Counted from the stretch's first letter, positions 1 through 7,590 are shown. The stretch: 11,925 nt of DNA from Clostridiales bacterium (GCA_004556985.1 SFFC01000068.1:1-11925), one strand, 5' to 3'. Notes: generated from the sequence alone by a model not told the origin. Numbers and translations: made by a program.

Positions 1-725
1 GCGCACAGATGCGCCGTGAGCACAGCGAGGCTGCGCACATCCTGGAGATTGTGCCGCAGCACATCCTCAAGAAGCTCAAACTCCCCGGTTTTGAGGAAGT
101 CAAAGTACCGCTGGGGCACCTGCGCGCCCGGCAGATCGTCCCCGCGCGAAAGGCCCAGCACAGCCTCCTCGAGCGCAGAGAGATTGCAGCGCCTGAGCCG
201 CAGCTTGTAGACGCGCCTGGCCGCGTGCAGCAGATCCAGATGCGGCCAGCGTGTGACGCTCAGCCGGATGCGGTTCATGACCATCCGCGATTCCAGCAGC
301 GGCAGATCAAAGCTCTTGCCGTTAAAGGAGACCACGGTATCAAACCGCTCAAAGAGCTGCGCGATCTCCGCGAGCATGGCGGCTTCCTCGCCATAATCGC
401 GCATGACATACTGCCGGATCACCATGCCGCTGTCGGTCAGAAACCCGACGCCGATCTCAAAGGCCAGCGTGCCCGCCCCGCCGCTGAGCCCGGTCGTCTC
501 CGTGTCCAGAAACAGGAGCCTTTGCACGTCCCAATTCGTCCCCTCGAACAGCGGATCGCAGGCGCGCACCTCGTCAAGCGTCGTCTGCTCAACGCCGCCG
601 AGCTTACAGAGCGGCACGACGTGCTCCCGGCAGAAGAACGGCTCCTTTCTCGGCGGCGGCGCGCTGTTCCTCGCATTCGGCGCGGTGGAGGAGACCGCCA
701 TCAGCCTTTCCCGAAGGCTTCTCAT
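1..725 (-). CDS. mrfB: MrfB (YprB)-like DEDDh 3'-5' exonuclease, partial (3' end beyond window)
   Basis: I translated this frame by hand on the minus strand from ATG at 725. It stays open to the window edge, giving 241 complete residues and no stop. The visible part is an RNase H-like DEDDh exonuclease domain. Motif I is DTETTG (D74, E76), motif II is SFNGKSFDLP (N135, D140), and motif III is HNLQDVRSL (H225, D229). In B. subtilis, MrfB is the nuclease partner of helicase MrfA in a mitomycin C repair route independent of UvrABC; I infer the same role here. The start overlaps the mrfA stop in ATGA (725-722), with only a weak GGAAAGG upstream, so translation is probably coupled to mrfA. The known family has a C-terminal TPR-like region, which would lie outside the window. 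Family assignment is firm; the precise substrate is inferred. Confidence 0.9.
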   Translation of the reverse strand, partial: MRSLRERLMAVSSTAPNARNSAPPPRKEPFFCREHVVPLCKLGGVEQTTLDEVRACDPLFEGTNWDVQRLLFLDTETTGLSGGAGTLAFEIGVGFLTDSGMVIRQYVMRDYGEEAAMLAEIAQLFERFDTVVSFNGKSFDLPLLESRMVMNRIRLSVTRWPHLDLLHAARRVYKLRLRRCNLSALEEAVLGLSRGDDLPGAQVPQRYFDFLKTGEFELLEDVLRHNLQDVRSLAVLTAHLC

Positions 726-2992
726 GCCTGCATCAGCCTTTCCGTCAGCAGCAGCGCGGTCTGCTTCCCGCGCTCGCCCACCTCAGCCACCGGCCCCACG
801 CAGGAGGGGCAGCCCGCTTCGCATCCGCAGCGCGCAATGAGATCGTGTACATCCGAAAAGATCAGGCTGCGCATGCCGTAAACACGCTCGCTCAGCCCGA
901 TGCCGCCTGCGTAATTGTCAAACACGATGATCGTCGGCAGCCTGGTGAACGGATCGCGCACGCGGTATTGCACGCAGATATCGCCCGGAGAGCACATCAG
1001 ATACAGCGGAATGATCTGGCGCATCGCGTTGGCGATGCCCAGCATGCCGCCCTGGAGGTCATCCATCGAGAGCCCGCCCGTCATCTGCTCATCCAGCGCC
1101 CACCAGCAGGCGTTCGTCGGCATTTCGAGTTCGGGCAGATCCACGGGGCCGAAGCCGAGCGTCTCCTGGGTGTCGAGCTTGAATTTCTTGAACATCGTCA
1201 CCAGCCAGGTGACGACGACCTCGCCGTAGGCGAGCGACCCTCCCCCGAGCGGCTGTTCCTTGAGCACGTCGATGACCTTGATGCTCGTGTTCAGGTCGGC
1301 ATCCGTATAATAGTCGACGTCGACGCTGCGAACATAGGCCTTCTTCTCCGTGAAATCGAGCTTCTCGACCTGATACTGCTGGCCCTCGTGCATGTAGATG
1401 GCATGCTCGTGAAGGAGCATGGGAACCGTATAGCGATCCATTTCTCCGATGACGACGCGGTGCTCGGGCCGGGTGATGTCGATGATCAAGAAGTTTTCGC
1501 TCGTCACGGAGCGCAGCGACAGGTCGGCAGCCGGGAATTCCTCGGCCATCCAGTAATACCGGTTGCCCGTCAGATGCAAAATCTGCTCCTCGCAGAGATA
1601 ATCGAGCAGCTCCTTCGTCGAGACGCCCGGCGCGTACGCCTCCCCCTCCTCAAAGGGCAGCTCATAGGCCGCGCACTTGACATGGCCCATGAGCACATAG
1701 AGGTTGTCCGGATGGACGAGCGCGTTTTCCGGGGAATGGCCGAAGAAGTAGTCGGGATGGGAGACGATATACTGGTCAAGCGCCGAGGAGGAGGCGACCA
1801 GTACGGTCAGCGACGAGTTCTTCCTCCGTCCGGCGCGTCCGGCCTCCTGCCAGGTGCTCGCGATGGAGCCGGGATAGCCGCACAGGACGCAAGCGTCAAG
1901 CTGACCGATGTCGATGCCCAGCTCAAGCGCGTTGGTCGAAACCACGGCGCGGATCTCGCCCTGGCGAAGCCCCCGCTCGATCTCACGGCGCAGCGTAGGC
2001 AGATAGCCGCCCCGATAGCCGCGCACGCGCCCCGCATTCCCCAGCGGATCGCGGACGCGCTCCTTGAGATGGCGGGTCAGCACCTCGACCGTCAGCCGGG
2101 ACTTGCCAAAGACGATCGTGGAGATGTCGTTGTCCACCAGCATGGAGGCAATGCGCAGCGTCTCCTGCAAGACGGATTTTCGGATGCCGAGCTGGCGATT
2201 GACGATGGGCGGATTGTAGAAGACGACATGCTTCTCCCCGCTGGCCGCGCCGCTGTGATCGATCAGCTCGACAGGCCGGCCGATGAGCGTTCCGGCCAGC
2301 TCACCCGGGTTGGCGATCGTCGCCGAGCAGCAGATGAACTGCGGATTGGAGCCGTAAAACCGGCAAAGGCGCATCAGACGTCGCAGCACGTTGGCCAGGT
2401 TGGCGCCGAACACGCCGCGGTAGGCGTGAATCTCGTCGATGACGATGTATCGCAGGTTTTCAAAGAGCTTGACCCACTTGGTGTGATGCGGCAGGATGCC
2501 GGAGTGCAGCATGTCCGGGTTGGTGACGACGATATGTCCCGCCTGGCGGACGGCGCGCCTCGCGGCGGCGGGCGTGTCGCCGTCGTAGGTATAGGTCTTG
2601 ACGTCGACGCCCATCGCTTCAATCAGCTCGTAGAGCTCCGCAACCTGGTCCGCAGAGAGCGCCTTGGTCGGGAACAAATACAGTGCCCGCGCATCCGGGT
2701 TTTTGAGGATGCTGTCGAGCACAGGCAGATTGTAGCACATCGTCTTGCCCGAGGCTGTCGGCGTCACCACGCAGATATCCTTGCCCTGCGACGCCAGGTC
2801 GATCGCCTGCCGCTGATGGCTGTACAGGCGATGGACGCCCCGCCCCGCGAGCACGGGCGCGATGCGCGGGTCGAGGTATTCGGGAAAATCGGCGTATTCT
2901 GCCTCCTTCGCCGGGATGGTCTCCCAATGCGTGACGTTTTCCATGAAGGCAGGCGTCCTTTTCAGCCTGTCGACGAGCTGCTCAAGATTCAC
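722..2992 (-). CDS. mrfA: MrfA (YprA)-like DExH-box DNA helicase with C-terminal four-Cys metal site
   Basis: This encodes a 756-residue superfamily 2 helicase, close to the roughly 750 residues of B. subtilis MrfA. Visible motifs are motif I TPTASGKT (77-84), motif II DEIH (186-189), motif III SAT (223-225), motif V TNALELGIDIG (353-363) and motif VI QEAGRAGRR (382-390). The C-terminal DUF1998-type region ends with cysteines 722, 724, 728 and 731 in CGCEAGCPSC, the expected metal-binding set. The family is a 3'-5' DNA helicase working with the MrfB nuclease on mitomycin damage. I chose GTG at 2992. It has GGGAGGG six bases upstream and overlaps the preceding stop by 4 nt (GTGA). The frame stays open up to 3268, but that extension would overlap the upstream gene by about 280 bases and reads as low-complexity shadow sequence. 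mrfB follows with an ATGA overlap, so the pair is co-transcribed. Confidence 0.95.
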   Translation of the reverse strand: MNLEQLVDRLKRTPAFMENVTHWETIPAKEAEYADFPEYLDPRIAPVLAGRGVHRLYSHQRQAIDLASQGKDICVVTPTASGKTMCYNLPVLDSILKNPDARALYLFPTKALSADQVAELYELIEAMGVDVKTYTYDGDTPAAARRAVRQAGHIVVTNPDMLHSGILPHHTKWVKLFENLRYIVIDEIHAYRGVFGANLANVLRRLMRLCRFYGSNPQFICCSATIANPGELAGTLIGRPVELIDHSGAASGEKHVVFYNPPIVNRQLGIRKSVLQETLRIASMLVDNDISTIVFGKSRLTVEVLTRHLKERVRDPLGNAGRVRGYRGGYLPTLRREIERGLRQGEIRAVVSTNALELGIDIGQLDACVLCGYPGSIASTWQEAGRAGRRKNSSLTVLVASSSALDQYIVSHPDYFFGHSPENALVHPDNLYVLMGHVKCAAYELPFEEGEAYAPGVSTKELLDYLCEEQILHLTGNRYYWMAEEFPAADLSLRSVTSENFLIIDITRPEHRVVIGEMDRYTVPMLLHEHAIYMHEGQQYQVEKLDFTEKKAYVRSVDVDYYTDADLNTSIKVIDVLKEQPLGGGSLAYGEVVVTWLVTMFKKFKLDTQETLGFGPVDLPELEMPTNACWWALDEQMTGGLSMDDLQGGMLGIANAMRQIIPLYLMCSPGDICVQYRVRDPFTRLPTIIVFDNYAGGIGLSERVYGMRSLIFSDVHDLIARCGCEAGCPSCVGPVAEVGERGKQTALLLTERLMQA

Positions 2993-4548
2993 AGCCTTCC
3001 CTCCCTTCGGGCTTTCCGCAGAACTGTCAGTGTCCGGATGCGCGCAAGCGCCAGCGCGCACAGGGACAGATATGTCGCGATCAGAATCGGCTGCGTCACA
3101 TTGAGCAGCATGATGAGCAGATAGGCGGCAAGTGACGCAAAGAGACCCATCAGCAGCGGATCCTTGCCCATGTATCTGTATACCGTCACGATGGTCACCA
3201 GATAGAAGGCGACAAACGCAGCCGCACCCAGCAGCCCGCAGTTGAGCAGAAACTGAAGCGGCTGGCAATGCGTGTCGTTGTATATGCCGTCGGAGAGCAT
3301 CGCCGAGTTGTCAAAATACGGGTTGAGCGTGGAGAGCACCTGCTCGAGCCCCCGGCCGATGAGCTTCTCCTTCAGGCTGTAATCGGCGTAGGCGCGAAGG
3401 GCGCGGGTGTAGACAAAGCCGCGCCGGGAACCCCAGGTATCGTCAAAGCGCAGGATGTCCGCCAGCTCACCCAGCTCATACTCCGGCTCGACGAACGTAA
3501 AAAACAGAATTGCCGCAAGCAGCAGCACCGCCGCAAGCATGGCAAGCGCGAGGCCGAAAGCCATCAGACGGCGTCTGCCCGGGGCGCGCACGCCCCACTT
3601 CCCCAGCAGCGCAGCAACCAGGCCAGCCAATGCGAGCAGGCAAGCCAGCGCAAGGGTCAGCGGACTGCGACTCAGAAACCGGGCCAGCCCCGTAAACGCC
3701 GGATGATACGGGCTGCCGGCAAGCAGCAGCCGGGCCACGGGCAGCGCCAGCGCGCAGACCGCCCAGAGCAGCAGCGTGCGCGCCATCCGCAAAAGGCTGT
3801 CCCCGGAAAGAAGCAGCAGCACAAAGAAAACCAGATGCACGCCGAGCGCCGCGCAATCCGTCCTCGAAGCGGCCGCGCCCAGCGCGACGACCGCCGAGCA
3901 GAGCGCTCCCGCCGCGCGTACGAGCGGTTTTTTCCCAAACACAAAACGCTCCGCGCACAGCGGCAGCAGCATCACCAGATAGGTACCGAAAAAGTCAAAA
4001 TTGCCGATCGTCGAGAGAAAGATCTGCTCCTGTCCTGCGCGGATGTACGTATAGAAGCCCAGCGGATCCATTCCCATCGCGTTGACCACACCCAGGGCCG
4101 CGCAGAGCGTCGCGCTCATCATCATCAGCGAGGTCAGAAGCCTCGTCCGGCGCAGGCCGAATCCGATGACATAAAATGCCGCGCCGCAGCTGAGCAAAAA
4201 CCAGAGTCCGCAATACCGCCCCTCGCTGCCGTCGAGCGTAGAGGGCGCAAATCCCGCACCGGCGCAGGAGATCGTGCAGGCGAGCAGCAGCAGGGCCATC
4301 ATGGCCGCAGGCGCATCCGCACCGCCGCACCTGAGCGGACGCTCGCCCCGGATCACACACGAGAGAACAAACAGCATTGCCAGCGGCATTGCAGCAGTGA
4401 TGACGACCCTGACCTTGAAGCGGTTGATGTCAAAAAAGGCGTCATGAAACACAAGCGGCAAAGCGACGAGCATCACCACTGCGCATAGAAAAGCAATTCC
4501 CTCCGGCGCAGCGTTCCAAAATGCCTGTCTTCTGCTTCCCTTTTCCAT
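2989..4548 (-). CDS. O-antigen ligase/polymerase (Wzy/WaaL)-like polytopic membrane protein
   Basis: This is a 519-residue, very hydrophobic protein with about 13 predicted membrane segments by eye. They run roughly from residue 18 to 351, then 437-458, 464-484 and 486-503. A large, probably extracytoplasmic loop spans about 352-436. It contains TWGSRRGFVYTRAL (371-384) and ends at NDTHCQPLQFLLNCGLLG (424-441). This matches the Wzy_C pattern of a conserved Arg region and an HxxxQ-type stretch before a late helix. SEGRYCGL (108-115) and GNFDFFGTY (182-190) are also typical of Gram-positive members. Such proteins join or polymerise lipid-linked glycans at the membrane; the substrate here is unknown. 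ATG at 4548 is preceded by GGGAG at nine bases and a closer GGAGG. It is first in an operon with mrfA and mrfB, and its stop overlaps the mrfA start. No glycosyltransferase neighbours are visible. Confidence 0.75.
   Translation of the reverse strand: MEKGSRRQAFWNAAPEGIAFLCAVVMLVALPLVFHDAFFDINRFKVRVVITAAMPLAMLFVLSCVIRGERPLRCGGADAPAAMMALLLLACTISCAGAGFAPSTLDGSEGRYCGLWFLLSCGAAFYVIGFGLRRTRLLTSLMMMSATLCAALGVVNAMGMDPLGFYTYIRAGQEQIFLSTIGNFDFFGTYLVMLLPLCAERFVFGKKPLVRAAGALCSAVVALGAAASRTDCAALGVHLVFFVLLLLSGDSLLRMARTLLLWAVCALALPVARLLLAGSPYHPAFTGLARFLSRSPLTLALACLLALAGLVAALLGKWGVRAPGRRRLMAFGLALAMLAAVLLLAAILFFTFVEPEYELGELADILRFDDTWGSRRGFVYTRALRAYADYSLKEKLIGRGLEQVLSTLNPYFDNSAMLSDGIYNDTHCQPLQFLLNCGLLGAAAFVAFYLVTIVTVYRYMGKDPLLMGLFASLAAYLLIMLLNVTQPILIATYLSLCALALARIRTLTVLRKARREGRL
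2999..3005 (-). promoter_or_regulatory. Ribosome binding site for mrfA
   Basis: GGGAGGG on the minus strand lies six bases before GTG at 2992. It sits inside the last codons of the upstream membrane-protein gene. It decides the mrfA start in favour of this GTG rather than the longer open frame. Confidence 0.75.
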
Positions 4549-4582
4549 GTCCCTCCGCTCCCTTCCGCCTGCATACTCCTTT

Positions 4583-4611
4583 ATTGTAAATCATCCCCTC
4601 ACACTGTGCAA
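4583..4611 (-). promoter_or_regulatory. Sigma-A-type promoter for the membrane protein-mrfA-mrfB operon
   Basis: Reading the minus strand, -35 TTGCAC (4611-4606) is followed by a 17-base spacer and -10 TACAAT (4588-4583). Each hexamer is close to consensus and the spacing is ideal. Transcription would start about 4575, giving a leader of some 27 bases before ATG 4548. The -35 begins 3 bases beyond the clpC terminator hairpin. Confidence 0.7.
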
Positions 4612-4614
4612 GCG

Positions 4615-4640
4615 AAAAGCGGGCGATTTCGCCCGCTTTT
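4615..4640 (-). terminator. Rho-independent-type terminator after clpC
   Basis: A perfect 11-bp stem (AAAAGCGGGCG against CGCCCGCTTTT) encloses a 4-base loop at 4626-4629. It begins eight bases after the clpC stop at 4648. The final Ts of the stem supply only a short U run before CGCTTGC, so the tail is modest. Because the stem has A and T tracts on both sides it could work in either direction, but no plus-strand gene ends here. Confidence 0.75.
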
Positions 4641-4647
4641 CAAAAAA

Positions 4648-7011
4648 TCAAACCCCGACCAGCGTTTTTTCTGGCAGCTCCGCCTTTTCCGGCACGTCAA
4701 AATCGACCTCGCCATCCCGCACAAACAGCCGGACATGATCGGTGATCCTTCCCTCGAGCAGCAGGTCGCTCAGTGGCTCCTCCACGCGCCTGGTGATCTC
4801 CCTGCGCAGATTTCTCGCCCCGCTCATCGGATCCATACCCTCCTGCGCGATCAGTGCCGGCACGGCGTCCTCGTAATCGAGCAGCACACCGCGCGCGGCA
4901 AGCCGCGCCGCCGTCTGCTTGAGCAGCAGCGCGGAAATCGCCTCTCCGTCCTCCTGCGTCAGGCTGTTCATGACGATCATCTCGTCAATCCTCCCCAGGA
5001 ATTCCGGGCGGAACGTCTGCTTCACCTTGTCAAGCAGCGCTTTGCGTTTGACCTGATCCGCATGGCCGTTCATTCCGGTGTCAAAGCCAAGGCGTTTGTC
5101 CATGTCAAAGGACACGCCCGCGTTGGAGGTCATCACGACGACCGTATTGCGGAAGTTGACCTTGCGCCCGACGCTGTCCGTGAGCTGGCCGTCATCGAGC
5201 AACTGCAGCAGCAGGCTGAAGATCTTCGGATGCGCTTTCTCAATCTCGTCAAACAGGACGACAGCATACGGCCGCTTGATCACGGCGTCGGTGAGCTGGC
5301 CGCCGTCTCCGAAGCCGATATAGCCGGGAGGAGAACCGATCAGGCGGGAGGCCGTCGCTTCCTCACTGTATTCGGACATGTCGATCCGGATCATCGCCTC
5401 CTCGCTGCCAAAGAGCGCTTCGCTGAGCGCCTTGCACAGCTCCGTTTTGCCTACGCCGGACGGCCCCAGCAGCATGAACACGCCCAACGGCCGCGTCGGG
5501 TCGTTCAGCCCTGCGCGGGCGCGTCGCAGCGAACGGCAGAGCGACGCGATGGCCTCGTCCTGCCCGATGACGCGGCGGCGCAGCTTCACCTCAAGTCCCA
5601 GCACGTCGGCATTGTCCCCAGCGGTCATCCGCTCCACGGGGATTCCGGTCCATTGGGAGACCACCCGCTCGACGTCGGCCGCTTGGATTTCCGGCAGGCT
5701 TTCCGCCCCCTCCTCCCCGTGATTCCATGCGCCGAGCCGGACCATCGAGGCTGCCTCGTCGATCAGGTCGATCGCCTTATCCGGCATGAACCGGTCCGTC
5801 ACATAGCGCGCAGAGAGCTCGACGGCCGCCTGCACGGCCTCCTCCCGGATGATCACATGATGATACGCCTCGTAGCGGGCGCGCAGTCCGCGCAGGATGG
5901 ACAGCGTATCCTCCTGATCCGGCTCGCGCACGTCGATGCGCTGAAAGCGCCTCGCAAGCGCGGCGTCCTTTTCAATGTATTTCTGGTATTCCTTGTAGGT
6001 CGTCGCGCCGATGACCCGAACCTCGCCGCGGGCCAGGGCGGGCTTAAGCATATTGGCCGCGTCCAGCGCGCCCTCCGAGCCGCCCGCGCCCACGAGCGTA
6101 TGCATCTCGTCGATGAAGAGAATGACGTTGCCCCGCTCTTTGGCATCGGCGAGAACCGCCTTGATCCGCTCCTCAAACTCGCCGCGGTACTTGCTGCCGG
6201 CCACCACCTGCGCCAGATCCAGCGCAAAAATCTGCATGCCGGAGAGCATCTGCGGCACGCTGCCGTCGGCGATGCGCTGCGCAAGCCCCTCTGCCAGTGC
6301 GGATTTGCCCACGCCCGGCTCGCCGATCAGCAGCGGGTTGTTCTTCATCTTCTTGCCCAGCACGCGGATCACAGCCTCCAGCTCCTCCTGCCGGCCGATC
6401 AGCGGCTCGAGCCTTCCCTCGGCAGCCTCCTGCGTCAAGTTGCGCGCATAGCTGAGCAGGGCGCTCTTCTTCTCGCCCTCTTTGCTGCGCTGCGTGTGCC
6501 CGGCCGCCTCGATCTCTTGCTGCGTCACGGGCGTATCGGCCGAGGCGATGCTCTGCGCCCTCGCTGGCCGGTCGATCTCTCCGACGGCATTGACGAGCGC
6601 CACGCGCATGGAATCGACGGTCTTTCCCTGCTCGATGAGCACCTCGAGCGCCGTGCAGCCCTCCTCATAGAGCAGCTCCTGCCAGATATGGGCCACGCCG
6701 GCCAGCGTCTTCTTCTCCGGGTTGGCATAGGAAAGTGCGCGGAGCAGAATGCGCTGCACATGCGCGCTCATCCCCGTGACGCGCGAAAAGCCGACCTCTC
6801 CGCGGCCGTAGCGCGCCGCGATCGCCTCCTCAAGCGCCCTGTCGTTCAGATCGCCGACAAGACACCGGGTCAGCTCGTCACCCGCGCGTACGAGCCCCAG
6901 CAGCAGATGGCCGCTGCCCATCTTTTCAAAGCCCATCGTTGCGGCGCTGAGCTGGGCCTGCACCAGCGCCTTGGACGCGCCCTTTGTAAAACCGTTGGAA
7001 ATATTCAGCAA
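4648..7011 (-). CDS. clpC: ClpC-type AAA+ unfoldase (HSP100), lacking the coiled-coil middle domain
   Basis: This is a 787-residue ATPase that should unfold proteins for ClpP. An N-domain of two Clp repeats spans about 6-140. D1 has Walker A GEPGVGKSA (230-238), pore loop KYRG (274-277) and Walker B FIDE (299-302). D2 has Walker A GPSGVGKTE (516-524), Walker B LFDE (586-589), pore loop GYIG (563-566) and sensor-2 GARNLRR (731-737). LGF (641-643) fits the ClpP-binding loop. Only about 20 residues (427-446) join D1 to VERVVSQWTG (447-456), where B. subtilis ClpC has about 70 carrying the middle domain. N-repeat sites that are Glu in B. subtilis (E32, E106) are Gly34 and Ala107 here. I chose TTG at 7011, which has GGAGG eight bases upstream; a further TTG at 7059 lacks a site and overlaps ctsR. 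It is second in the ctsR operon. A ClpA/ClpE-like paralogue is possible, but the CtsR context favours ClpC. Confidence 0.93.
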   Translation of the reverse strand: MLNISNGFTKGASKALVQAQLSAATMGFEKMGSGHLLLGLVRAGDELTRCLVGDLNDRALEEAIAARYGRGEVGFSRVTGMSAHVQRILLRALSYANPEKKTLAGVAHIWQELLYEEGCTALEVLIEQGKTVDSMRVALVNAVGEIDRPARAQSIASADTPVTQQEIEAAGHTQRSKEGEKKSALLSYARNLTQEAAEGRLEPLIGRQEELEAVIRVLGKKMKNNPLLIGEPGVGKSALAEGLAQRIADGSVPQMLSGMQIFALDLAQVVAGSKYRGEFEERIKAVLADAKERGNVILFIDEMHTLVGAGGSEGALDAANMLKPALARGEVRVIGATTYKEYQKYIEKDAALARRFQRIDVREPDQEDTLSILRGLRARYEAYHHVIIREEAVQAAVELSARYVTDRFMPDKAIDLIDEAASMVRLGAWNHGEEGAESLPEIQAADVERVVSQWTGIPVERMTAGDNADVLGLEVKLRRRVIGQDEAIASLCRSLRRARAGLNDPTRPLGVFMLLGPSGVGKTELCKALSEALFGSEEAMIRIDMSEYSEEATASRLIGSPPGYIGFGDGGQLTDAVIKRPYAVVLFDEIEKAHPKIFSLLLQLLDDGQLTDSVGRKVNFRNTVVVMTSNAGVSFDMDKRLGFDTGMNGHADQVKRKALLDKVKQTFRPEFLGRIDEMIVMNSLTQEDGEAISALLLKQTAARLAARGVLLDYEDAVPALIAQEGMDPMSGARNLRREITRRVEEPLSDLLLEGRITDHVRLFVRDGEVDFDVPEKAELPEKTLVGV

Positions 7012-7019
7012 TTCCACCA

Positions 7020-7024
7020 CCTCC
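7020..7024 (-). promoter_or_regulatory. Ribosome binding site for clpC
   Basis: GGAGG on the minus strand lies eight bases before TTG at 7011, within the 22-base gap after the ctsR stop. GTG codons at 7020 and 7017 overlap or directly follow this site, so they are too close to be used. It is the main argument for a TTG start. Confidence 0.65.
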
Positions 7025-7033
7025 GGGAGAACG

Positions 7034-7504
7034 TCACAGCGCCGGCCGCCGCTTGGCAAGCGAAAGAATCATGCTGCGAAGCGTTCCGGCGCAGAGCGCG
7101 TCCTTCATGCCCAGCGGCAGCGGAACGGCCTGCGGCGAGAGCGCCGCAAGCATGAGACTCGCTTCGTCGGGCGTCACGATATTTTCCAACTTCAAATGCT
7201 CCACGATCTTCGCGGCATCCGACGCGCTGATGGACATGCCGATGCGCTGATACAGCGATTGAAGGAGCTCCTCCCGGCTCGTCGATGCGAGGCGGACGAT
7301 GCGGATATAGCCGCCGCCGCCGCGCCTGGATTCGATGACATAGCCGTGATCCGGCGTAAAGCGCGTCGCCAGCACATAATTGATCTGCGAAGGCGCGCAC
7401 TGAAAATGCTCTGCAAGCTCGTTGCGCCGCAGCTCGATTTCCATGTTGTCCCCTTCCATCAGGGTTTTGATGAATTCCTCGATCGAGTCACTCAGCAGCC
7501 TCAC
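7034..7504 (-). CDS. ctsR: CtsR, transcriptional repressor of class III heat-shock genes
   Basis: This 156-residue protein matches the usual CtsR length of about 150. A winged helix-turn-helix occupies about residues 5-70. The recognition region is ELAEHFQCAPSQINYVLATR (29-48). The hallmark glycine wing is RGGGGYIRI (61-69). The C-terminal dimerisation domain follows at about 80-150. CtsR binds GGTCAAA direct repeats and represses clp genes. The glycine loop serves as a heat sensor in B. subtilis, and the Arg before it (R61 here) matches the site phosphorylated by McsB. The start is GTG at 7504 with AGAGG nine bases upstream. An in-frame ATG at 7444 would remove the first 20 residues of the DNA-binding domain. 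clpC follows after 22 bases, with no mcsA or mcsB between them. A CtsR-like box in its own promoter region implies autoregulation. Confidence 0.95.
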   Translation of the reverse strand: MRLLSDSIEEFIKTLMEGDNMEIELRRNELAEHFQCAPSQINYVLATRFTPDHGYVIESRRGGGGYIRIVRLASTSREELLQSLYQRIGMSISASDAAKIVEHLKLENIVTPDEASLMLAALSPQAVPLPLGMKDALCAGTLRSMILSLAKRRPAL

Positions 7505-7530
7505 GAGTCAACACCTCTCTTACAACAAAA

Positions 7531-7547
7531 ATGAACTTTCTTTGACC
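7531..7547 (-). promoter_or_regulatory. Putative CtsR operator
   Basis: The minus strand reads GGTCAAA-GAA-AGTTCAT. The published CtsR box is (A/G)GTCAAANAN(A/G)GTCAAA. The first heptamer is perfect, the spacer fits, and the second heptamer matches at four of seven positions, so 14 of 17 overall. It lies just downstream of the TATAAT -10 element and covers the predicted transcription start, a suitable place for repression. I saw no second GGTCAAA pair in this intergenic region. Confidence 0.75.
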
Positions 7548-7553
7548 TTAATC

Positions 7554-7582
7554 ATTATACGACATTTTCACGCTTCTTGCAA
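7554..7582 (-). promoter_or_regulatory. Sigma-A-type promoter for ctsR-clpC
   Basis: The minus strand shows -35 TTGCAA (7582-7577), a 17-base spacer and a perfect -10 TATAAT (7559-7554). Transcription would begin near 7547, inside the CtsR box, leaving a leader of about 43 bases before GTG 7504. Confidence 0.75.
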
Positions 7583-7590
7583 CAGGCTGT

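Noticed and set aside
845..3124. 759-residue open frame on the plus strand antisense to mrfA
   Set aside because: The predicted protein is rich in Arg, His and Asp with no recognisable domain. It mirrors the helicase codons, as is common for shadow frames in GC-rich genes.
2993..3268. In-frame upstream extension of the helicase to an ATG at 3268, adding 92 residues
   Set aside because: It would overlap the upstream membrane-protein gene by about 280 bases, and the added sequence is Cys/Ser/Ala-rich with no domain. GTG 2992 has a good ribosome binding site and brings the protein to normal family length.
3268..4488. 406-residue open frame antisense to the membrane-protein gene
   Set aside because: It is Gln/Arg/His-rich low-complexity sequence opposite hydrophobic codons. 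No domain or ribosome binding site supports it.
4606..7155. 849-residue open frame on the plus strand antisense to clpC
   Set aside because: It spans a terminator and the ctsR-clpC junction, has no domain and no start signal, and its composition is that of a shadow frame. ClpC on the opposite strand is unambiguous.
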